Below are positions 10,383-20,400 of a stretch of 64,000 nt of DNA, in pieces. The position numbers were made by a program, and so were the translations under genes. How positions within the stretch are numbered: the first letter of the stretch is position 1; each line of letters opens with the position of its first letter. Location of the stretch: assembly GCA_947184155.2 (NCBI GenBank), contig CAMXCT020000315.1, positions 175,584 through 239,583 of the forward strand. Direction: 5' to 3'. The notes under the pieces were generated by a model. The model was not told where the DNA came from. It did no database searches and saw only the letters and a program-made list of their open reading frames with translations. The DNA is from Cladocopium goreaui (taxonomy: Eukaryota; Sar; Dinophyceae; Suessiales; Symbiodiniaceae).

Positions 10383-12737
10383 ATGAGTTGCACAGCCAAC
10401 CAGGATCCATTTTGGGGACAGCCCAGCAGTGGTGTGGATTGGTGTGAGGCGAATTATGTACACACCAGGTATGTGGCGGAGTTCTTCAATACAATGTCAT
10501 CCATCCCCATGTTGATCGTATCCCTTTGGGGTCTCTTCCTATGCTTCAAATACGGACTGGAAGCGCGCTTCTACTTGTGCTGGTTGGGTATCGGTGTCGT
10601 TGGCGTCGGAAGCGTGGCATTCCATGGCACCCTACATCCAACTGGTGGCGCCGGTTGAGCATCCAGCATTTTGCTTCGAGTGAGTTCAAACCAATCTTGA
10701 TGGCTTTATAGCAACCCCGAAACAAATACAAAAATGGGACATCTGGAAATTATGATGTTTGTTTCATGTCGTGGAAATGTGGTTCCATCTCTTTAGGGAC
10801 TCCTATAATCATCAAAAAGGGAAGCATTAAGGCTATAGTAGTCAAAGAAGGAGTTTTTTTCCGGCCATAATCATCAAAAAGGGAGCATACAATCGGCTAC
10901 AATCAGCTAGAATCATCAATAAAAGGGTAGCATTACTGTAGCTCATCATTAACGTTGGAATGATGAGATTTTCCAGCCATTGATGAACTGGGCATGGCTA
11001 TCTTTCCAAGGTCAAGCCGTTGATGAACTGGGCATGATCTGTGCCTCTTTGGCATTTCTCTATGTGGTCTTGGAGGTGGGACACCTAGATGCTTGGCGTT
11101 GGGAAAATGTTGGGAAAAAGCGGTTGGGAAAAGCCACGGAAATGTGGGACACCTGCACTGTTTTAGCGTGTGAAAAGAATATGTTTTATTTCTATGTTTT
11201 CAATCATAAAGACGTAACTGACTTGGAGATTTTATCTTGTTGTATCTGTTTCTTGCAATAATAGCTTAAAATCAGCATAACTTGGATTTTTTGTTTGGCC
11301 TATATATGTCACCCTGCTGGGGCCTAGGAGGCCAGGGTTCCTTGGCTTCCGGTGCTGGAAGCTGTCTACGCCGTGGGCTTTGCCGTGGCCTACTTTGCCT
11401 CGCCCTTCTTCTTCCCCGTTTTCGTGCCTGGGAACGGCTGGTGATGGTCCAATGGTGGGAGGATCGATGATTAACGGCTCGGTGAAAATACATGGCGATA
11501 GAATTTTGAAGTTATGAACCCATTTGATATAGTTCCCATAGGATCCATGGTGCTGGTATATATGCTAACATGACTGGGGTATATTGATGGTAAATGTTAC
11601 CATATATAGCAGCACCATGGATCCTATGGGGTTGGATCTAGTTTAAATAGTTGGGAACGTGATCATCATTTTCGGGGCAGCCGAAGCTATGCTGTAGCAA
11701 AACAGGTGGCCATTTATGGCTGCACCGTGCTGCTGATCATCCATCAAGCCTATCGATGCTTGGCATTAAGGGACGATTGGTGGATGCGTTAGCCTCACTG
11801 ACTAATTGTTTAAGGACTGGGTCGAGCTTGGTGTGGTAATCTTGTAACATAGGAGGTTATTGAATTTTGCCAGTGGGAAGGTAGAGTTATAGCCCTCAAC
11901 AGTTATAACTGGCTTCATGATGTATAACCTTAGTTGCACGAGTTATAGTCCCATTTAAGGCCCTGTTAAGGGCCATAACTGTAGAGAAATCATTTTGAAA
12001 TTGCTTGCCTGCTTGAATAAGATCTGAGGAAAGCCACGGTATCATGGGCATTGGATTTTTCACCAGTCAAGATATGCCAAGATGGCCAAGGATTTCAATC
12101 AACAGTCTTGAGGAACAATATTTCATCGGCCATTTGCTCCAAGCAGGCAGGAACGGCAATTTTGATGGAATCCCCAAGATTTGCTATTGATGAACTCCCC
12201 TTGTTGGAGGTTTCAAAGGCTCAAAGGACGGGGACCCTCTTCGTTCCGCGGCTGTGAGGAGTCTACCAGCATTATGTGCAGGATGACAGCACATCTGCAC
12301 AGTGGCAACGATGTTTGTTTTGGACTGCTGCCATCGGTTATCCTGGGGGATTCTTATTCTTGTGGGTACCTGAGAATGCCTTGTGCCCCTTGTACCCGAA
12401 GGTCTTTCAAAGGTTGCAGAGTTCTTAAAAACTAGCAGCCTTTGGATGTTTTTTTTGAGTTTGGATTCTTTCCGCGCAAAGGATGAATCTCATTGGACCT
12501 CAAAGAATTTTTTGTTCAGTTCCGACTCCTTTGAAGCACCAGGGTGGGATGAGAAAGGGACCTGCCGCACCGCTGAGGCTGCATTTACATGCAATCTTCC
12601 ACATTGTGACAACCATGTCGCCCTACTGTTATGTGGTCTTCATGACATACTATCGGTGCTTGATCTTGAAACGAGAGGCAGAGCATCGCTTGGGCATCGG
12701 TTTGGCCTATGTTCATGTGAAGGAGACAGCTCCATGA
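10383..12737 (+). CDS. ACER3: Alkaline ceramidase, ACER3 / phytoceramidase type, 6 exons, complete
   Basis: Membrane hydrolase that cleaves ceramide to a sphingoid base and fatty acid, expected in ER/Golgi. Exons 10383-10644, 11011-11075, 11328-11440, 11681-11787, 12259-12412 and 12578-12737 total 861 nt, 286 residues plus stop. All introns are GT-AG and all joins keep frame. The N-terminus reads WGQPSSGVDWCEANY. Residues D19, W20, E22, N24 and E33 match the calcium-site residues of human ACER3 at the same numbers. S77, H81 (SVAFH) and D92 (AVDEL) match the zinc/catalytic residues, and H238 and H242 (HAIFH) supply the last two zinc ligands. Several membrane segments are visible, such as YAVGFAVAYFASPFFFPVFV. 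The start is fixed by this numbering; the CAG before it could be a spliced-leader acceptor. Introns hold palindromic elements. Confidence 0.93.
10977..11037 (+). repeat. Short direct repeat at the ceramidase exon 2 acceptor
   Basis: The words at 10977-10997 and 11017-11037 match at 19 of 21 positions (TTGATGAACTGGGCATG). The second encodes the VDEL stretch of ceramidase exon 2; the first lies just upstream after its own CAG. It looks like a partial duplication of the exon start, leaving a decoy acceptor. Confidence 0.8.
11535..11630. mobile_element. 96-bp element with perfect 21-bp terminal inverted repeats
   Basis: The left arm CCCATAGGATCCATGGTGCTG (positions 11535-11555) is exactly repeated in reverse complement at 11610-11630. 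The interior is non-coding. It lies in ceramidase intron 3. Perfect arms suggest recent arrival. No second copy was noticed. Confidence 0.85.
11881..11984. mobile_element. Family 5 inverted-repeat element
   Basis: The ends GTAGAGTTATAGCC and GGCCATAACTGTAG are near-complementary, with internal AGTTATAACTGG shared with the copy at 28909-29022. It lies in ceramidase intron 4. Confidence 0.75.
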
Positions 12738-13342
12738 CTGCGACGTCACCTGTGCCTTGCGACAAAGCTCGCTTGGCGCGCAGGGGTGCTTCATGGTACA
12801 AAAGGTTGCCAAATGTGACATATACCGGGTGGATCCGGGTGGTGCTGTGAAGGCGTTGTATAATCCATGGGTTGGTCATTGCAACCAGCCAGAACTGTGT
12901 AGCTTAGTTCAACGCAGGTCAGTAATGTTGGGAGTGTCCTTTGGGAAGATCAGACGTTTCTCTAGTGAACTACTGGCCATCCTGAAGTGACATAGTTTCG
13001 GGAGTTCGGGTCTTTAGCACAAGATAAATGGTCAAGATATGCCAAGATGAAACTTGAGATGCCTTTGTTCAAGGTTTAGAGTCCTGGAGCTGATTCACCA
13101 AAGTCACGCCTCAATCCTTTGGTTGATTTGGGCTGCAGGACACCATGTTGCTACGGTTCCATTCAAAGACAGTTCAATGACATGGACGGATGGACAGACC
13201 ATTTTATGATATTTTAGGATAGAATGAAATTATAGAAGCTTCAAGATCGTTTTTGCATGGTGTTTGCCATGTGATGTTTGGACAGCCTGGGACAGACTCT
13301 CCATCCTTGGTTGAAAGTTTCATCTGTCGCTGTTCCCGGAGG
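12738..13342. other. Ceramidase 3' flank, no gene seen
   Basis: Short open frames occur on both strands but none shows a domain, clear splice signals or a codon pattern like the neighbouring exons. Confidence 0.5.
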
Positions 13343-15125
13343 CAACCCTGCCTCCGGCGTTAGAGGGCGAAGAGGCGCTCCGGCAATGTTTGTTATGGAC
13401 GGAGATATGATATCCATTGAATTCGTTGATATCCCAGGAGATATCCATTGATATCATTGATATCCCACTTGCCGCGTTATCTATAACAACCTTGTAAAAG
13501 CTGGGTTCAGCCAACCAAAATGGCGTTAACTCGCGACAATTGGGGTTTAACATGGTTTAACTGCTTGGAGCAGAGAAAAGTGAAGATGATGGTATACCAT
13601 GATATATGGATAATATAGCTCTGGGTAAATTATAACGACCTCACTGCGATCTCACTGGAAATCATGGTTAGTAAGAGAAATCATCCCCAAATGGCCTTAA
13701 TTCAGGTTAGTGAAATATTATAATTTACCCAGATAGCTGGATAATATAGCCATATTAAGCTGATGTTGGGTTTTTCAACCGCCATGAATGGCGCATCACC
13801 GTTGGGGCTGGAACCTGGACCACCTGGAGCCTGACTCCAGGTTCCCTTGTAATCCGGGGTGGCAATCCATTGGTAAAATGTTCCATGGCGAGCCCTATGG
13901 AATATGCCTAGTGTTGCTACCCTCTATAGTAAACTAACATAGCTATTATACAATACAAATACTCCATTTGTAGTTGATTTACCTATTTAAAATGGTGGTT
14001 GTCCATAGTTATGTTAGTTTACCAGAGGGTACATGGAACATTGGTCCTGTCCCGTCCCCACCTTTCCCCAGGTGGCCGAATGGCGTGAGAGGAATCCCAC
14101 ATACCGCCAGACCATCCAGCAGGTCTGGGTGCACAGTTGGGGATTTGGCTATCAAACCTTGGTGTTTTTTGCCATACTAGGCTAGTGTAATAGCTGTTAT
14201 ATAATAGAACAAGTTAATAGATGTTACTGTATTAGAATTTAACAAAAAGTTCAACCCATGATTCTCTGCCAAACATGTGGGTATACGTAAGCCGGGGCTC
14301 TGATTATAACGAGCTCAATGGGCATCCTTACTACAAATCATGGCAAGTAAAGCGAAGATTCCTATGAAATGAGATGCCACTTGTCTGAGAATGACAGTAA
14401 TTTGCCCGCGGTTCTCCTTGTTGTCAAGATTTCAATAAGCAGGAAAAGTGTGAGCCGAAGTGTTGTACATGCATAGCTAGGTGTCATTGATGTCCTATCG
14501 TTTGATATCCCAAACGTTTTGCCAGCAACGATTTCATACCAATACCAATACATTGTGACTTCTCAAGGCAAATGTGAGGACATGCACTGAATATAACTGA
14601 ATGATGAAAGCAATATTATTATAATAATATAATTCATCATTCAGTGATATTCAGTGATTAAATACTACCGCCAAACCATTAATACTAAATTAATACCAAT
14701 ATACGTGTATATATATATATTATATAGATATGTATAATTAATTTATATATATACATACATTAATGACAATTACTGATCATATTCTGGTTGGCGGTATGAT
14801 TCGTGTTTCTGATTACTTTCAACCTTATAACCTTAGGCTGGGGGTGATCTTCAAGTAAGAAAAACTCTGAGGAAAACCAATTTATTGCTTCCACTGAAAC
14901 ATGAATCATCAGTTGTCAACTTCATGGGATATTCTTGGTAGATGGGATATGTATTTATATATATATATATCTATCTCAACCTTTAAGAACTTCATTCCCT
15001 ACTCACCAGGGTTTCCAAAAAAAACACATCATTTACATTCATTTACCCCACGTTCCCAGCTCCGCCCTTTCCGCCAGGAACGTGAACGGCTGAGATCTCA
15101 GTTTGTGCAATGGGCGTCACGATGA
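13343..15125 (+). CDS. Unrecognised gene, 3' exons only
   Basis: Three exon-like segments. 13343-~13390 reads ATLPPALEGEEALRQ after a GAG|G acceptor. 14072-14122 reads VAEWRERNPTYRQTIQQ between CCCCAG and a GT donor. 15060-15125 reads LRPFRQERERLRSQFVQWAS before a last R and a TGA stop. The last two are both in phase 0, so they can join into an Arg/Gln-rich, probably helical C-terminus. The link to the first segment is not phase-checked. No family is recognised, and the 5' end was not found. Confidence 0.45.
13621..13732. mobile_element. Family 2 element, 112 bp, ATAGCT duplication
   Basis: It starts CTGGGTAAATTATAACGA and ends TATTATAATTTACCCAG. It is flanked on both sides by ATAGCT, a 6-bp target duplication (13615-13620 and 13733-13738). 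The interior (CCAAATGGCCTTAATTCAGG) is nearly identical in the copies at 27196 and 31050. Confidence 0.92.
13919..14031. mobile_element. Family 1 palindromic MITE
   Basis: It runs from TACCCTCTATAGTAAACTAA to TTAGTTTACCAGAGGGTA, 113 bp. Arms include ACATAGCTAT and CATAGTTATGT. It lies in the intron before the exon at 14072. Confidence 0.85.
14587..14653. repeat. 67-bp hairpin with 22-nt arms
   Basis: The left arm CTGAATATAACTGAATGATG and its continuation match the reverse complement of the right arm at 21 of 22 positions. The loop is an ATTATTATAATAATAAT palindrome, so the whole could form one long stem. Confidence 0.8.
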
Positions 15126-15242
15126 CACGATGAGGCCAAGCCCTGATGGCTGGAAAGTCATGGAAAAATCATGGAAAAACCAGTAACCATGAGAAAAACA
15201 TGGTTTAATGATGTTTAGTTTAATGGTTTATGATTGGTTTGT

Positions 15243-15355
15243 TACCCTGGAGTAAACTAACATAGCTATGGAAAATGGACCATTTTTTGGACCATGTATA
15301 GATGATTTACCTATCAAAGAAATGGTGATTTTCTATAGCTATGTTAGTGAGGGTA
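15243..15355. mobile_element. Family 1 palindromic MITE
   Basis: It runs from TACCCTGGAGTAAACTAACA to TATGTTAGTGAGGGTA, with internal GAAATGGTGATTTTCTATAG. It is about 113 bp and somewhat diverged at both ends. Confidence 0.85.
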
Positions 15356-15609
15356 ACATGGTTATTCATGGTTATTTGACATATAGCTATAAGATGGTTG
15401 GTAAATGTTACAATGCTTAATTTGTCATCTTCAACTATTCATCATTTGTTAACCACAATTTCTATTGGTGCCAATGTACATTAGACAGGTGAATGAAAAC
15501 ATGTGGGAGTCAACCATCGGCAACATGTGTTATTGACCAGTAGTAATCCAGTTAATGAACTGGTTTGAGAAAAAATCGACAGGAGGCTGCATATTTTTTG
15601 GTTTTCACA

Positions 15610-16263
15610 TCAGCAGGAAATGTCAGGAATCACAGACAGAAGGACCCATGCCTTGCACCGTTGACACAGTGCTGGATTTTGGCATACAATTGGCGAATAT
15701 TGGCGAACCATCACTGACATGAACCTGGGTCTTGTTCTCACTAGATGACCCCTACAACGAGCTAGTTGTAATGATTTGGTTCTTTTGGGTTTTAGACTTG
15801 AAATACCATGCAATTCTTGGACGACATTCCCATCTTTAGACAATGCAGGCCCAACAGACAGATGAGCAACCGGTGAGCCGTCCGGCGCAAATTGATTTGC
15901 GCCAGTGGCAGGCACAAGGGCTACATTCGGCACATGTGAATGTGATATACCAGGTGAAAGACGAACTTCCACTGAACCAGACGCGAAAATCACTTGAAGT
16001 GCCTGCCTGTCAGCCTGAACTCGCACAGTGCTACTGTACTTGTAGCAATGTTGAGAATTGTAGATTCCGTAGACGTAGGATTTGTCCCCATCTGAAAGTG
16101 CAAGTGCTTTTGAGGCTTTGACGTTTCCGGTGGAATTTGCAGCAACTCTGTTAGGAATTCCAGTTTGAGCAACCAGATGCATCCAGCAATTCTGTGATGA
16201 GTGCTTTTTAAAGATCATATTTGTGCGTGGTTGCATTAGTTGCATTGGCACTTTCAGGCACAC
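15610..16263 (-). CDS. Hypothetical 217-residue open frame, doubtful
   Basis: This is the longest minus-strand frame away from known genes. The middle has a protein-like composition (SKALALSDGDKSYVYGIYNS, then VIFASGSVEVRLSPG), but there is no recognised domain, and all convincing genes here are on the other strand. It could be an exon of a minus-strand gene, a decayed copy or chance. Confidence 0.25.
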   Translation of the reverse strand: MCLKVPMQLMQPRTNMIFKKHSSQNCWMHLVAQTGIPNRVAANSTGNVKASKALALSDGDKSYVYGIYNSQHCYKYSSTVRVQADRQALQVIFASGSVEVRLSPGISHSHVPNVALVPATGANQFAPDGSPVAHLSVGPALSKDGNVVQELHGISSLKPKRTKSLQLARCRGHLVRTRPRFMSVMVRQYSPIVCQNPALCQRCKAWVLLSVIPDISC

Positions 16264-16589
16264 AATGCATCAACTCAAGAAACTGCAGTTGATGCATCGA
16301 TTTTGAGCAGGAAACTGCTTCAACTGGCTGACGTTTGGACAGCGCGCGCTTCCTGAAGAGGGACCATGATACCATGACCATCCATGACCTGCCACCCCAC
16401 CGGTAGCAAGTTGCCACCCCAAACTGAGACCATTTCCCACCAACGCCGCGACACGACGTGCCTGCCGTGCCTGCCCTGCACACGCCGAACTGGGGCGCCG
16501 CAGCAGCCTTCTATAGCTGCCAGCTCCGAGTCTGATTGATTTTTTTGTTTGAGCACCTACCTTGACTGTGGCTGCAAGACGGATATTAA

Positions 16590-16695
16590 ATGATATTATA
16601 ATATATATAATTATATATATATACTATATATCTACTATATATATATATACTATATATATATATATACTAATATATCTATATATATATATACATTC
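16590..16695. repeat. (TA)n microsatellite
   Basis: TA-rich tract of about 100 bp with ACTA interruptions. Between 16700 and 17459 no further gene is seen. Confidence 0.85.
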
Positions 16696-17459
16696 GAAGA
16701 TAAACTGCACACAGACTCACAGAGGTATGATCAGGTCTCAAACTCATTGAATTTCCACTATCTCCGATCTATGGAAAATGTCTATATCCCAGCCGTAAAG
16801 AGTCAAGGCGTCACATCTTAAGCACTTCAGGAGTCACGACCGCTGAGCTGAAAATGAGTCCGGCTACTATGTGGATCTGCGATGCAATAAACTATTGGCG
16901 CTGGAAACCAATGGACCATGACTACTGCTGTAACGGGTTGATCTAATACTGAATACCCACTACAGAGTGTGTCTTCAATTTATCTCTGATCTTTCGAAAG
17001 CTTCGAAAGTACCTTGCTTTTGAATGCTTTTGACCCATCTCCGGTGGGTTTGTCACTGTGAGTCAAAGGGTGTGGGAATGATGCCCCTTGATCAACCGCT
17101 GGTTTGCTGAATCTTGCCCATCAGAGGCAGCACAAGTCTGCAAGCTTGAGCCAACCCACTGATGAAGCTGCAAGGATGACGGAAGGAGCCCCAGAAGATC
17201 CAAATCAATTCAATCACAATCACTGTTTTCCTTCCTATGTAAATGTTCTTATAGGAAACAAAATCATGAGACAAGTAAAGCAGGACCATTTGGAAGCTCT
17301 TTCAAGTTGTAAGGTACCAAGCTGCACCGAAATCCCTCAAACACTGATTTCAATTGACTAGTTTGATGGTTTAACCACTTTAGCTGGTTAAATCACCATG
17401 TTTCCAGGTAGAAATAATTGAACATCCAGATTCCTTGAAAAAACAGCCAGCTTCGGCCC

Positions 17460-20400
17460 ATGATGTCGCGCCCCAACGATGCCACTGAGCCCTTTATCGC
17501 CGAGAGTGAAGTCTCGGGTGCGGATGCGAACGAGCGGCAGCAGCAGCGTCGACAGAGGCGGCAGATCCAACAGGAACGACGCAGAGCGTTTCGCGACCGA
17601 CACTTCCAGGACGGGAAACAGCAGGAATTTGGCTTCAAACCATGCGGTGATTGCCATCCTCAAGATGGCCAAACCCATGAATTTAGCAGGTTTCGTGTCC
17701 AAAAAGTGGGAATTTCATCAACCAAAGTTGGGAACAGTAAAAAAGAAACGACCTTACTGTTGACTAATGGAACTGCTTTGTATACATAGTACTTTAGAAA
17801 GCTCTTGTCGTCCTGAAAATGCCATTTACATAGTCTGGACTCTGGACGCAGCTCAACAGCCGCTGCGGGGTGCTGAAATGGTGCTGGCCGTTAGAAATGG
17901 TGGTTTTTCAGGCTATCCCGAAAACCTAGCATTTCAGGTGAACTATCATAATTCAGCCAGACTCATAACATGTGATTCTTTCGCATGATCGAACATCAGT
18001 AACTGCGCAGCAACTGCTACTTGCAGGACCATTAGCGGTTCAGAACCCAAAAAAATCCCCCGAGATTTTCCCATTGAGGCTTCTAAAGTCTAAGGATACT
18101 CGGTTGACCACGCAAGGATAAGCCCACTTCAACATGATCGGTGAATCAAAAATCATGACCCCGCCATTTTCCCATTGTGCTTTGGTTGTAAGCGGCCATC
18201 TTTGTTCGTGAAATCCCAATTTATAAACCCCAATTGATGCTGAAATCATCTTTCACCAACCATGTTAAAGCCGCCACATTTTTGCTGGTGAATCCCCAAT
18301 GTTTCTCGCTGAAATGATGTGAAATCCCCACGAGAAACGGTAGAACAACGGACCTTTCCAGAAGCGTCCAGGAGGCCAACATCCATGGCCTGCGCTGCCG
18401 TGAGTTCGAAGCCGACCTTCGCCTGGGCGAGCGCTTGATGGGCGGCGAGCCCATCCGCGTGAAGTTGACCAAGACCATCTCCTTCTGTCGCAGGTGGGGC
18501 TGATTTGGCTGAGTTGAAGCAGATTTTTCGCCAATTGATGAGGATTTAGCTGATGCTGGGTTCGCACTTAAAGGATTTCATGGAATGATAAGAATGGATC
18601 TGGGTTTGTCTAAGACCTGGATTGATCAGCAGAATGTGGTTCAAAGGTCTACAATTTGGATGTTGATTTGCCAGTTTATTTGAAATATAATTTATCCAGA
18701 CATCGGTTGATTTCATTCTACCTGGAGATGATATCTATGGATATCTTTGTACTGGGGGTTTGGGGATGGGAATTTCAACCACCAACCAGACGATTCAGCA
18801 ACCGTCCGAACCGTCCATCAATCTCCCAACTCAGCCCACAACTTGCTGATTCAGATTCAGAAACCGCTGGATGTTTAGCTATCCAACACTAACACTGTTT
18901 TACAATATACAGTACAGGCTATTCTTTCAAGAATTTTCGACCAAGCATCCCAATTGAGGGACATCACGACTGAATGGGATAGACTGTTGTCAAATTTCTA
19001 GCAGCACATGTCTTTTGGAAATGGACCTATTTGGGCTACAGTAACCTGTTTCAAATCGTCACCCACCCCTCATCGCATGACCTCCGAGTGCAGCAAAATC
19101 CGCGAATTTTCAAAGGTTGTTGAAGACATTACAACTTTAAAAGCAAACGTTAGAGAAGATAAGCATGAAAGTTGAGTCGCCCACTTGTTTTCTTTGCATG
19201 TGTGCACGTAGTGTCAGCCAAGTGAATCCAAGTGAGCCATGTCAGATGCCTTCAAGCACGCTCAAGAGAGGAGGTGCGAAAGTTGGCTCACAGACGAAGA
19301 TCTCTGTGACGCCATGGCAGTAGTAGGCCCTGAAGGGCACCGTGTGCCATTCCTTCGGACGCCGTTGGCCAGCCTCTCCCAGCCACTGAAGGCTGCATTG
19401 TATGGTGAATTTCAGGAAGGCCAAACGTGTGAACTTACCTTGAAAGATGTGGCTGTTGACGCCTTCGATGTAATGATCCGGACCGCATACAATTTGGAGC
19501 CCAGGCTTACTCCTTTGAGAGCCCTACGCGCATTTGTAGCTGCGAGATTGTATGTCATAGACGATCTGGGGGCATATTGCTTGCATTACTTGCAATCTTC
19601 CGAAGATGTGGACGGCCCTGCAGCTTTGCAGATACTCAACGAGTCCTTGCAACTGTCCACGAATTTGCCAGAAGAGATACAACATAGATGTTGGACCACA
19701 GTTTTGACAGAGAGCATCAAGGTTGTGCAGTCGCCATTGTTTCTTGAAACTCATGGTTCCATCATAGCCATTTTGATCGAATTGGATGAATTGTACATCT
19801 ATGAAGAGACACTTTGGGAGCGCCTGGTGGAGTGGTCTGCAGCAGCTGTTCAGAAACCGGACGTGTTGGGTCCGTTTGATGCAGCACCCGAAGATGGAGT
19901 AGATCAGCAGGTGGCGATTTTGCGGTTGATCTCCCCGCACATCCGCTTCACACAAATGAGCAAGGATTTCTTCATTGACCGGGTGAGAAAGTATTTGAGT
20001 CGCGAAGAAAGTGAAGCTGTCACTGATTACTTCCTCCTGGGTCACCAGGCAGAAGGATTGTTGGTTAACCAGCGCGTTGGCCTGGATCCAATGATCGAAC
20101 CCATGACCTGCTGGTGGTTTGACCTCCATGAGACGGCCAAGACCATGGTCTCCAGCACCAGGACACGTACCAGGACGACCAGGACTGTAACCTTTGAGAA
20201 ACCCACATGGGTCACCAAGGTGGAGCTGATCTTCGGCAGTAGCTCGCATGTGGCGGATCCGATAGTTTCTGTGCCAGGGCCGACACTTATGATATTTGGA
20301 AGGGCAAGAACATGGGCATGCGACAATGGTAAGACCAAGAAGGTCATAGATATCTATATTGAAGGCCCCTGCAAAGAATTGACTATCGATCTTAGTGAGG

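Noticed and set aside
10108..10644. Fusion of the upstream gene to the ceramidase
   Set aside because: The phases would allow it, but residue numbering of the catalytic sites matches ACER3 exactly from ATG 10383, so the ceramidase most likely starts there.
19205..19240. Spliced-leader relic upstream of the intronless BTB gene as proof of retrocopying
   Set aside because: The sequence only shares scattered short words with the dinoflagellate spliced leader, and no poly-A tract follows the stop.
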